Shown here in pieces: positions 22,862-31,525 of a stretch of 64,000 bases of DNA. Position numbers and translations under genes: made by a program. The stretch lies in NCBI GenBank assembly GCA_964036275.1, contig CAXIWQ010000075.1, forward strand, positions 93,066-157,065. Reading direction: 5' to 3'. The notes below the pieces were generated by a model. The model saw only the letters and a program-made list of their open reading frames with translations. It searched no databases and was not told the DNA's origin. Numbering within the stretch: the first letter of the stretch is position 1; each line of letters begins with the position of its first letter. Origin of the DNA: Litoditis marina. Taxonomy: Eukaryota > Nematoda > Chromadorea > Rhabditida > Rhabditidae.

Positions 22862-25800
22862 ATGGAAGGACAACAACAACAGGACACGAACATGCAGAAT
22901 ATGCTCATGGAATTGTTGAAAGGTCAACAAGAGCAATTCAAGCTACAGGAAGAGAGGATGAGACAAATGGATTTGCAAATGAAATTGTTGATGGAAAACA
23001 AGACAAATCCGGACACAGGAAGCAGCGCAGCATCGATCTCAATCTCGAGCACTAGATTACTGAATGATCTGAGTGGGAGATTATCGACCTTCGTGTTTGA
23101 TTGTGAGAATAATCAAACATTCTCACGTTGGTTCGATCGTTTTGGTGATGTGTTTACCATTGATGGTGCTCTGTTGGACGATAAAGCAAAGGTTCGATTG
23201 CTTGTGGGAAAACTGTCAAACGAAGTGTTTGATCGCTACACAAATCAGATTCTACCGAAAACCACGACGGACATTGACTTCGCGGACACCGTACGCATTT
23301 TGAAGGAAATGTTCGACCCCAAGATATCGCTGTTCACTTCGAGATACCAGTGCCTGAAATTGGAAAAGAAGGAGTCAGAGGACTATATGGAGTACACTGG
23401 ACGTGTAAATGAACAGTGTGAGAAGGCCAATTTCCAAGACTTGGACAATGAAGGACTGAAAGCTCTCTTGTGGGTTTATGGGTTGAAGTCTAGCAGAGAT
23501 GCAGATCTGAGGCAGAGGCTTCTTCTGTATTTGGACAGGATGAATGCTGATAAGAAGACTGTCACCATTCACGACATGTACAAGGAATGTGACATGTGGC
23601 TGAACATCAAGCGTGAAGCCAAGTTGGTGGAAACTGGTTCACGAGAAGTGAATGAGGTGAAAACACAGTCTAGACCACCCCGCAATCGAGAAGCAGTCAA
23701 GTCTGAATGTTGGAATTGTGGTAATGCTGGCCACAGATCGAACACATGTCAGAAGTCAAAGTGGACTTGCAAGAAGTGCAAATCGAAAGGTCACAAGGAA
23801 CAGTACTGTGACAAGATTGCCGCATTCAAAAACGGACGGACACCGTCTAAGCCGAGAAGACAAAACAACCAGTTAGTCATTATTGGCAAAACGGAGGTTT
23901 CGAGTGCAGATGTGCAAGCTGTACGGAAGTACATGGAAGTCAAGATCAATGGTTACCCAGTGGAGTTTCAGTTGGATACTGGCTCAGACATCACATTGAT
24001 GAATGTGGATGCATGGAAAAGGATGGGTGAACCAAAGTTGGAAGCCGCTGACATCACTGTGTGCAGTGCAAGTGGAAACAGGATGGAAATTGTTGGCAAG
24101 CTGAAATGCGATTTTGAGATTGGTGGATTGACTGGAAGTGGTCATGCCTACATTTCAGCCGGAGCAAGCCTGTTTGGTCTTGATTGGATTCAGAAGAATG
24201 AATCAATGACTCATCACCTGGAAATGATGATTGTGAGCAAGGTGGATAAAACGGATAGCTCTCTCGTTGAAGAACTGAAAACGCGGTTTTCATCTGTCTT
24301 CGAAGAAGGTTTAGGTCGCTGCACTAAGGAGAAAGCAGTGTTGAAGTTGTTACCGGACGCAACACCTACCTTCCGAGCAAAGCGACCCGTACCACATGCA
24401 GCTGCGGAGACTGTTGACAGGGAGTTGGATCGATTGATTGGCATGGATGTCATCGAGGCTGTTAATCATAGTGATTGGGCTGCTCCTATTGTCACTGTCA
24501 AGAAAGCCAACGGGAAAATTCGAGTTTGTGCTGATTTTTCCACTGGGCTAAACAAGGCACTGGAGGATTGTGAGTACCCACTGCCTATTCCGGAGGATAT
24601 ATTCGCATCACTGAATGGAGGAACAGTGTTCTCTCAGATCGATTTCTCAGATGCGTATCTTCAAGTTGAACTGTCGGAAGAATCGAAACCACTCGTGGTT
24701 GTGAACACACACCGAGGCTTGTTTCGATACAAAAGATTGCCATTTGGAATCAAGACTGCCCCAGCAATTTTCCAACAACTCATGAACAAGATGTGTTCTG
24801 GGTTACGGGGAGTAACAAGTTATCTGGATGATGTGATTGTAGTTGGGAAAACTATGGAAGAACACAAGAGCAACTTGGTTGCTTTATTCGAACGAGTCGA
24901 GGAATATGGATTTCGAGTGCGCTATGAGAAATGCTCATTTGCCAAGTCAGAAATACCATTTCTAGGAATCATTGTCGACAGAAATGGTCGTAGACCAAAT
25001 CCAGATAAGATTCAAGTGATCAAGAACATGGAGGCGCCAAAGACGGAAAGTCAGCTCAGAGCTTTCTTAGGTATGATTACCTACTATGGAAACTTTGTCC
25101 CACAGATGAAGTCACTTCGAGGTCCATTGGATCAGTTGATGATCAAAGATGTGAAGTGGAAGTGGGAGAAGGAGCAACAGGAGGCCTTCATGAAACTCAA
25201 AGCTGTTTTGAGTAGCGACATGAATCTGACCCATTATGATCCGCAACAAGAGATAGTGGTGGCTGCAGATGCTTGTGAATACGGCATAGGTGCAGTGATC
25301 TCGCACAGATTCAAGGATGGTTCCGAAAAACCAATCTGTCATGCAGCTAGATCACTGACCGCAGCAGAGAAGAACTATTCTCAGATTGAAAAGGAAGGAT
25401 TGGGACTGATTTTTGCTGTGAAAAAGTTTCACAAGTACGTGTTTGGCAGAAAGTTCAGACTGCTAACGGATCACAAGCCTTTACTAGCCATTTTCGGTAG
25501 TAAGAAAGGAGTTCCTGTCCATTCAGCGAACAGATTGATGCGTTGGGCAACAATCTTGCTTGGATACGATTTTGTGATTGAATACATCAATACAAATGAT
25601 TTCGGTCAAGCCGACGGGCTGTCTCGCATGATTCAGAGATATCCAATGACAGAAGAAGATACCGTGGTTGCATCTGTAGAGCGTGATGTACAAGCGATGT
25701 ACAGTGATCACATACGGAAACTGCCGGTGACATCAGAAGATGTACGAGTCAGTACGCTACGCGACCCTGTCTTGAGGAAAGTCATCAAAGCCGTCAAACA

Positions 25801-27043
25801 GAACAAGTGGCCAGAAACCACTTCGACCGAACTTCAGCAGTACAAGCTTCGGAACACTACATTGTCAGTAGTTCAGGACTGTCTCATGGCCGAGGACAGA
25901 GTGGTAGTCCCAACCGAGCTTCGTACAAGAGTGCTGAAAGAACTTCACATTGGACACCCTGGAATAAGTCGGATGAAAAGTCTAGCGCGCAGTCTAGTGT
26001 ACTGGCCTGACTTGACTACTGATATTGAGGAAATCGTGAAGAAGTGTGGAGACTGTCAGATGCATGGCAAATCATTGAATAAGGTTCCGCTTCAAACCTG
26101 GCCAGCACCGGAAAGAGTTTGGCAGCGGATACACATCGATTTCGCAGGACCTATGGATGGAGTTTTCTACTTTGTTGTAGTAGATGCTCTAAGCAAATGG
26201 CCAGAAATCTTCATCATGAAGAACATCACTGCAAGGAAAACTGTGGAACAGTTGACGAGTCTGTTTGCGAGGTTTGGAATGCCGGAAACCATTGTAAGTG
26301 ACAATGGAACGCAATTCACTTCGGAAGAGTTCAAGGTTATGTGCGAAGCAAATGGCATTGTACATGCCAGAACTGCGCCATACCACCCTCAATCAAATGG
26401 ACAAGCTGAACGATTTGTGGACACTTTGAAGAGGACTTTGAGAAAGCTCAAAGGAGAAAGAGTAGCAACGGAGAGTATGTTGAATACATTTCTGTTGAGC
26501 TACAGATCTACACCCAGTAGACTACTGGAGGACAGATCTCCCGCGGAAGTGTTTCTTGGACGGAAGTTGAGAACACCTCTGACCCTTCTGATTCCTCGAG
26601 CCGTCGAACAACCTGCTAGAACGGACACACAAATCGATATGGAGCGTCAATTTGACCGTAAGAACGGTGCAAAGATGCGAACGTTCAAGGAAGGAGAGTC
26701 AGTTATGGTTAAAGTTTACCGTAATCTGAACTGGACCTGGGACCGCGGAGAAGTAATTGAACAGATCGGAGCTGTTAATTACAAAGTACGAGTCGGAGAG
26801 AAGTGTATGATGCGTCATGCAAATCAAATGAAATCTGTGGACAGTGAGGCTGAAACGTCATTGGACGGTGAAGCTAAATGGATGAATGTCATGCTTGACA
26901 CTTTCGAGGTTGAAACAGAGCTGGATCAACAACAACTCCAAGAAGAAGAACAACAAGTCCATGAAGAGCCCGATGTCGTGACCGCACCGAGAAGATCAAC
27001 CAGAACCCGTCGCGCCGTGGTTCGCTGGAGTCCAGGCCATTGA
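22862..27043 (+). CDS. gag-pol: Gag-Pol polyprotein of Ty3/gypsy retrotransposon
   Basis: A 1,393-residue polyprotein that makes the element's particle and enzymes. The N-terminus (MEGQQQQ, then Q/E/M/L-rich to about residue 50) looks like a coiled coil and leads the Gag region. Two CCHC zinc knuckles lie at residues 283-296 (CWNCGNAGHRSNTC) and 303-316 (CKKCKSKGHKEQYC). The aspartic protease has DTGS at 372-375. Reverse transcriptase shows IDFSDAYLQ (catalytic D594), LPFGIKTAPA (626-635) and YLDD (654-657). RNase H shows ADACEYG (D803) and TDHKPL (D870). Integrase has a zinc-binding H1029/H1032/C1062/C1065 and the DD35E triad D1093, D1147, E1183, then a basic tail (RRSTRTRR). I see no chromodomain or env. 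The frame extends upstream to a TTG at 22,799, but the first ATG is 22,862. Gag and Pol share one frame without a stop or frameshift, so their ratio must be set some other way. All key residues are present, so it may be functional. Confidence 0.96.
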   Translation: MEGQQQQDTNMQNMLMELLKGQQEQFKLQEERMRQMDLQMKLLMENKTNPDTGSSAASISISSTRLLNDLSGRLSTFVFDCENNQTFSRWFDRFGDVFTIDGALLDDKAKVRLLVGKLSNEVFDRYTNQILPKTTTDIDFADTVRILKEMFDPKISLFTSRYQCLKLEKKESEDYMEYTGRVNEQCEKANFQDLDNEGLKALLWVYGLKSSRDADLRQRLLLYLDRMNADKKTVTIHDMYKECDMWLNIKREAKLVETGSREVNEVKTQSRPPRNREAVKSECWNCGNAGHRSNTCQKSKWTCKKCKSKGHKEQYCDKIAAFKNGRTPSKPRRQNNQLVIIGKTEVSSADVQAVRKYMEVKINGYPVEFQLDTGSDITLMNVDAWKRMGEPKLEAADITVCSASGNRMEIVGKLKCDFEIGGLTGSGHAYISAGASLFGLDWIQKNESMTHHLEMMIVSKVDKTDSSLVEELKTRFSSVFEEGLGRCTKEKAVLKLLPDATPTFRAKRPVPHAAAETVDRELDRLIGMDVIEAVNHSDWAAPIVTVKKANGKIRVCADFSTGLNKALEDCEYPLPIPEDIFASLNGGTVFSQIDFSDAYLQVELSEESKPLVVVNTHRGLFRYKRLPFGIKTAPAIFQQLMNKMCSGLRGVTSYLDDVIVVGKTMEEHKSNLVALFERVEEYGFRVRYEKCSFAKSEIPFLGIIVDRNGRRPNPDKIQVIKNMEAPKTESQLRAFLGMITYYGNFVPQMKSLRGPLDQLMIKDVKWKWEKEQQEAFMKLKAVLSSDMNLTHYDPQQEIVVAADACEYGIGAVISHRFKDGSEKPICHAARSLTAAEKNYSQIEKEGLGLIFAVKKFHKYVFGRKFRLLTDHKPLLAIFGSKKGVPVHSANRLMRWATILLGYDFVIEYINTNDFGQADGLSRMIQRYPMTEEDTVVASVERDVQAMYSDHIRKLPVTSEDVRVSTLRDPVLRKVIKAVKQNKWPETTSTELQQYKLRNTTLSVVQDCLMAEDRVVVPTELRTRVLKELHIGHPGISRMKSLARSLVYWPDLTTDIEEIVKKCGDCQMHGKSLNKVPLQTWPAPERVWQRIHIDFAGPMDGVFYFVVVDALSKWPEIFIMKNITARKTVEQLTSLFARFGMPETIVSDNGTQFTSEEFKVMCEANGIVHARTAPYHPQSNGQAERFVDTLKRTLRKLKGERVATESMLNTFLLSYRSTPSRLLEDRSPAEVFLGRKLRTPLTLLIPRAVEQPARTDTQIDMERQFDRKNGAKMRTFKEGESVMVKVYRNLNWTWDRGEVIEQIGAVNYKVRVGEKCMMRHANQMKSVDSEAETSLDGEAKWMNVMLDTFEVETELDQQQLQEEEQQVHEEPDVVTAPRRSTRTRRAVVRWSPGH

Positions 27044-27117
27044 ACAACTAAGAGTAGACTACGATTTCTTTCTTCGTGACTCTAGTTATTTTTTTTTCAA
27101 CCCCCATTTCATTTCTC
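27044..27117 (+). other. 3' untranslated stretch of the retrotransposon
   Basis: Seventy-four bases between the gag-pol stop and the polypurine tract, with a T9 run near 27,090 and pyrimidine-rich sequence. No ORF that could be env is present. Confidence 0.8.
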
Positions 27118-27128
27118 AAAAGGGGAGG
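27118..27128 (+). other. Polypurine tract (PPT)
   Basis: AAAAGGGGAGG sits directly against the TGTTGG start of the 3' LTR. In LTR elements this purine run resists RNase H and primes plus-strand DNA synthesis; position and composition fit well. Confidence 0.92.
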
Positions 27129-27493
27129 TGTTGGATACGTGCGCCTTTGGCACGTATCATCTTCTGCATTCATTGGCTAATATCATTAGCATACACGTGG
27201 CATTCTATACTTCTGTTCTCTATCGCATTAGCATTTCCTCACGCATGTTTACGTGTGTTAATACCTGTCTGCCTACGTGTTAGAAACAGTCTAGTTTATC
27301 GTCTGGTTACTGAGCGCCTGCTCAGTACTTCTCTCTCTCTCGCGCTGTTACCAGGTATCAAGGTTATATTGTATCGTCTTTATATATCATTAATAAACCT
27401 AGTTAATTAGTGTTTTGTTGTGCTATACCAAAAGGCTAACGTATCGCCTTAAATACCTATCGTTGTGACTTCGTGAGTACGAAGGTTACAACA
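27129..27493 (+). mobile_element. 3' long terminal repeat (365 bp)
   Basis: Same sequence as the 5' LTR apart from CACGCATG instead of CACGCCTG and one extra T after GTGCGCC. The palindrome is at 27,136-27,156, the hairpin at 27,309-27,326 and the AATAAA polyadenylation signal at 27,392-27,397. It ends ACAACA at 27,493. Confidence 0.97.
27392..27397 (+). terminator. Polyadenylation signal AATAAA in the 3' LTR
   Basis: A canonical AATAAA about 96 bp before the LTR end. It is the best candidate for 3'-end formation of the element's transcript. A GT-rich stretch (TTAGTGTTTTGTTGTG) follows about 10 bp downstream, as expected of a downstream element. Confidence 0.65.
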
Positions 27494-27498
27494 AAAGT
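27494..27498. other. Target-site duplication, right copy (AAAGT)
   Basis: Matches 22,066-22,070 exactly. The satellite resumes in phase with CGTATTAGG immediately after it. Confidence 0.95.
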
Positions 27499-30400
27499 CG
27501 TATTAGGTTTTTGTAGCTGGGAGCAACAGACTTGATAGCCGTATGAACTGTTCTCTGTAGCTGCAAGGCAAAGAGTCGATAACCGCGTTAATTCGTATTT
27601 TGTGGCTGTGCGCCACAGAATAGATTGTCGTATTAGGTTTTTGTAGCTGGGAGCAACATATTTGATAGCCGTATGAACTGTTCTCTGTACCTGCAAGGCA
27701 AAGAGTCGATAACCGCGTTAATTCGTATTTTGTGGCTGTGCGCCACAGAATATAAAGTCGTATTAGGTTTTTGTAGCTGGGAGCAACAGACTTGATAGCC
27801 GTATGAACTGTTCTCTGTAGCTGCAAGGCAAAGAGTCGATAACCGCGTTAATTCGTATTCTGTGGCTGTGCGCCACAGAATAGATTGTCGTATTAGGTTT
27901 TTGTAGCTGGGAGCAACATATTTGATAGCCGTATGAACTGTTCTCTGTAGCTGCAAGGCAAAGAGTCGATAACCGCGTTAATTCGTATTTTGTGGCTGTG
28001 CGCCACAGAATAGATTGTCGTATTAGGTTTTTGTAGCTGGGAGCAACATATTTGATAGCCGTATGAACTGTTCTCTGTAGCTGCAAGGCAAAGATTCGAT
28101 AACCGCGTTAATTCGTATTTTGTGGCTGTGCGCCACAGAATAGTATTACGTTTTTGTAGCTGGGAGCAACATACTTGATAGCCGTATAACCTTTTTTCTG
28201 TAGCTGCACGGCAAAGAGTCAATAACCGCGTGAATTTGTCTTTTGTGGCTGTGCGCCACAGAATATAAAGTCGTATTAGGTTTTTGTAGCTGGGAGCAAC
28301 AGACTTGATAGCCGTATGAACTGTTCTCTGTAGCTGAAAGGCAAAGAGTCGATAACCGCGTTAATTCGTATTTTGTGGCTGTGCGCCACATAATAGATTG
28401 TCGTATTAGGTTTTTGTAGCTGGGAGCAACATATTTGATAGCCGTATGAACTGTTCTCTGTAGCTGCAAGGCAAAGAGTCGATAACCGCGTTAATTCGTA
28501 TTTTGTGGCTGTGCGCCACAGAATATAAAGTCGTATTAGGTTTTTGTAGCTGGGAGCAACAGACTTGATAGCCGTATGAACTGTTCTCTGTAGCTGCAAG
28601 GCAAAGAGTCGATAACCGCGTTAATTCGTATTTTGTGGCTGCGCGCCACAGAATAGTATTACGTTTTTGTAGCTGGGAGCAACATACTTGATAGCCGTAT
28701 AACCTTTTTTCTGTAGCTGCACGGCAAAGAGTCAATAACCGCGTGAATTTGTCTTTTGTGGCTGTGCGCCACAGAATATGAAGTCGTATTAGGTTTTTGT
28801 AGCTGGGAGCAACAGACTTGATAGCCGTATAAACTTTTTTCTGTAGCTGCAAGGCAAAGAGGTAATAACCGCGTTAATTTGTCTTTTGTGTCTGTGCGCC
28901 ACAGAATATACAGTCGTATTAGGTTTTTGTAGCTGGGAGCAACAGATTTGATAGCCGTATGAAATGTTCTCTGTAACTGCAAGGCAAAGAGTCAATAACC
29001 GCGTTAATTTGTATTTTGTGGCTGTGCGCCACAGAATATAAAGTCGTAATATGTTTTTGTAGTTGGGAGCAACAGACTTGATAGCCGTATGATTTTTTTT
29101 TGTAGCTGCAAGTCAAAATGTCAATAACCGCGTTAATTCGTTTTTGTGGCTGTGCGCCACAGAATAGATTGTCGTATTAGGTTTTTGTAGCTGGGAGCAA
29201 CAGACTTGATAGCCGCATAAACTTTGTTTCTGTAGCTGCAAGGCAAAGAGTCAATAACCGCGTTAATTCCTCTTTTGTGGCTGTGCGCCACAGAATATAT
29301 AGTCGTATTAGGTTTTTGTAGCTGGGAGCAACAGACTTGATAGCCGTATGAACTTATCTCTGTAACTGCAAGCCAACAAGTCGATAACCGCGATAATTCG
29401 TATTTTGTGGCTGTGCGCCACAGAATAGATTGTCGTATTAGGTTTTTGTAGCTGGGAGCAACATATTTGATAGCCGTATGAACTGTTCTCTGTAGCTGCA
29501 AGGCAAAGAGTCGATAACCGCGTTAATTCGTATTTTGTGGCTGTGCGCCACAGAATATAAAGTCGTATTAGGTTTTTGTAGCTGGGAGCAACAGACTTGA
29601 TAGCCGTATGAACTGTTCTCTGTAGCTGCAAGGCAAAGAGTCGATAACCGCGTTAATTCGTATTTTGTGGCTGTGCGCCACAGAATAGATTGTCGTATTA
29701 GGTTTTTGTAGCTGGGAGCAACATATTTGATAGCCGTATGAACTGTTCTCTGTACCTGCAAGGCAAAGAGTCGATAACCGCGTTAATTCGTATTTTGTGG
29801 CTGTGCGCCACAGAATATAAAGTCGTATTAGGTTTTTGTAGCTGGGAGCAACAGACTTGATAGCCGTATGAACTGTTCTCTGTAGCTGCAAGGCAAAGAG
29901 TCGATAACCGCGTTAATTCGTATTCTGTGGCTGTGCGCCACAGAATAGATTGTCGTATTAGGTTTTTGTAGCTGGGAGCAACATATTTGATAGCCGTATG
30001 AACTGTTCTCTGTAGCTGCAAGGCAAAGAGTCGATAACCGCGTTAATTCGTATTTTGTGGCTGTGCGCCACAGAATAGATTGTCGTATTAGGTTTTTGTA
30101 GCTGGGAGCAACATATTTGATAGCCGTATGAACTGTTCTCTGTAGCTGCAAGGCAAAGATTCGATAACCGCGTTAATTCGTATTTTGTGGCTGTGCGCCA
30201 CAGAATAGTATTACGTTTTTGTAGCTGGGAGCAACATACTTGATAGCCGTATAACCTTTTTTCTGTAGCTGCACGGCAAAGAGTCAATAACCGCGTGAAT
30301 TTGTCTTTTGTGGCTGTGCGCCACAGAATATAAAGTCGTATTAGGTTTTTGTAGCTGGGAGCAACAGACTTGATAGCCGTATGAACTGTTCTCTGTAGCT

Positions 30401-31525
30401 GAAAGGCAAAGAGTCGATAACCGCGTTAATTCGTATTTTGTGGCTGTGCGCCACATAATAGATTGTCGTATTAGGTTTTTGTAGCTGGGAGCAACATATT
30501 TGATAGCCGTATGAACTGTTCTCTGTAGCTGCAAGGCAAAGAGTCGATAACCGCGTTAATTCGTATTTTGTGGCTGTGCGCCACAGAATATAAAGTCGTA
30601 TTAGGTTTTTGTAGCTGGGAGCAACAGACTTGATAGCCGTATGAACTGTTCTCTGTAGCTGCAAGGCAAAGAGTCGATAACCGCGTTAATTCGTATTTTG
30701 TGGCTGCGCGCCACAGAATAGTATTACGTTTTTGTAGCTGGGAGCAACATACTTGATAGCCGTATAACCTTTTTTCTGTAGCTGCACGGCAAAGAGTCAA
30801 TAACCGCGTGAATTTGTCTTTTGTGGCTGTGCGCCACAGAATATGAAGTCGTATTAGGTTTTTGTAGCTGGGAGCAACAGACTTGATAGCCGTATAAACT
30901 TTTTTCTGTAGCTGCAAGGCAAAGAGGTAATAACCGCGTTAATTTGTCTTTTGTGTCTGTGCGCCACAGAATATACAGTCGTATTAGGTTTTTGTAGCTG
31001 GGAGCAACAGATTTGATAGCCGTATGAAATGTTCTCTGTAACTGCAAGGCAAAGAGTCAATAACCGCGTTAATTTGTATTTTGTGGCTGTGCGCCACAGA
31101 ATATAAAGTCGTAATATGTTTTTGTAGTTGGGAGCAACAGACTTGATAGCCGTATGATTTTTTTTTGTAGCTGCAAGTCAAAATGTCAATAACCGCGTTA
31201 ATTCGTTTTTGTGGCTGTGCGCCACAGAATAGATTGTCGTATTAGGTTTTTGTAGCTGGGAGCAACAGACTTGATAGCCGCATAAACTTTGTTTCTGTAG
31301 CTGCAAGGCAAAGAGTCAATAACCGCGTTAATTCCTCTTTTGTGGCTGTGCGCCACAGAATATATAGTCGTATTAGGTTTTTGTAGCTGGGAGCAACAGA
31401 CTTGATAGCCGTATGAACTTATCTCTGTAACTGCAAGCCAACAAGTCGATAACCGCGATAATTCGTATTTTGTGGCTGTGCGCCACAGAATAGATTGTCG
31501 TATTAGGTTTTTGTAGCTGGGAGCA
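27499..31525 (+). repeat. Higher-order repeat, 2,065-bp unit, about 2 copies
   Basis: Diagnostic variants recur at exactly 2,065 bp from 27,499-29,563 into 29,564-31,525. Each unit holds two shortened monomers reading AATAGTATTACG (about 28,139 and 28,663; 30,204 and 30,728) and a trailing group of diverged monomers (28.9-29.4 kb; 31.0-31.46 kb). The ~160 bp left of the retrotransposon (about 21,905-22,070) match 29,400-29,563, so the element interrupts this series. The position equivalent to the insertion, AAAGT at 29,559-29,563, is unoccupied. Confidence 0.8.

Larger units (their letters stand above)
22071..27493 (+). mobile_element. Full-length Ty3/gypsy-type LTR retrotransposon
   Basis: A 5,423-bp element with two near-identical LTRs, a tRNA primer binding site, one intact gag-pol ORF and a polypurine tract. 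Domain order is Gag, two zinc knuckles, protease, reverse transcriptase, RNase H, integrase; integrase after RNase H is the Ty3/gypsy order (copia-type elements place it before RT). There is no env ORF between integrase and the 3' LTR. It is inserted in forward orientation inside one satellite monomer and flanked by a 5-bp target duplication. The two LTRs differ by one substitution and one 1-bp indel, and the ORF has no stop or frameshift, so the copy looks young and possibly active. Placement near the K02A2.6-like/Mag-type metazoan lineages is inference from motif style and needs a tree. Confidence 0.97.

Noticed and set aside
22445..26392. Short ORFs on either strand inside the leader and gag-pol (for example 23,375-23,572 minus, 25,112-25,342 minus)
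   Set aside because: Shadows of the gag-pol frame without their own motifs; the 22,445-22,633 frame merely reads the 30-bp leader repeats.
27044..27128. Possible env gene after integrase
   Set aside because: Only 85 bases separate the gag-pol stop from the 3' LTR; there is no room for env.
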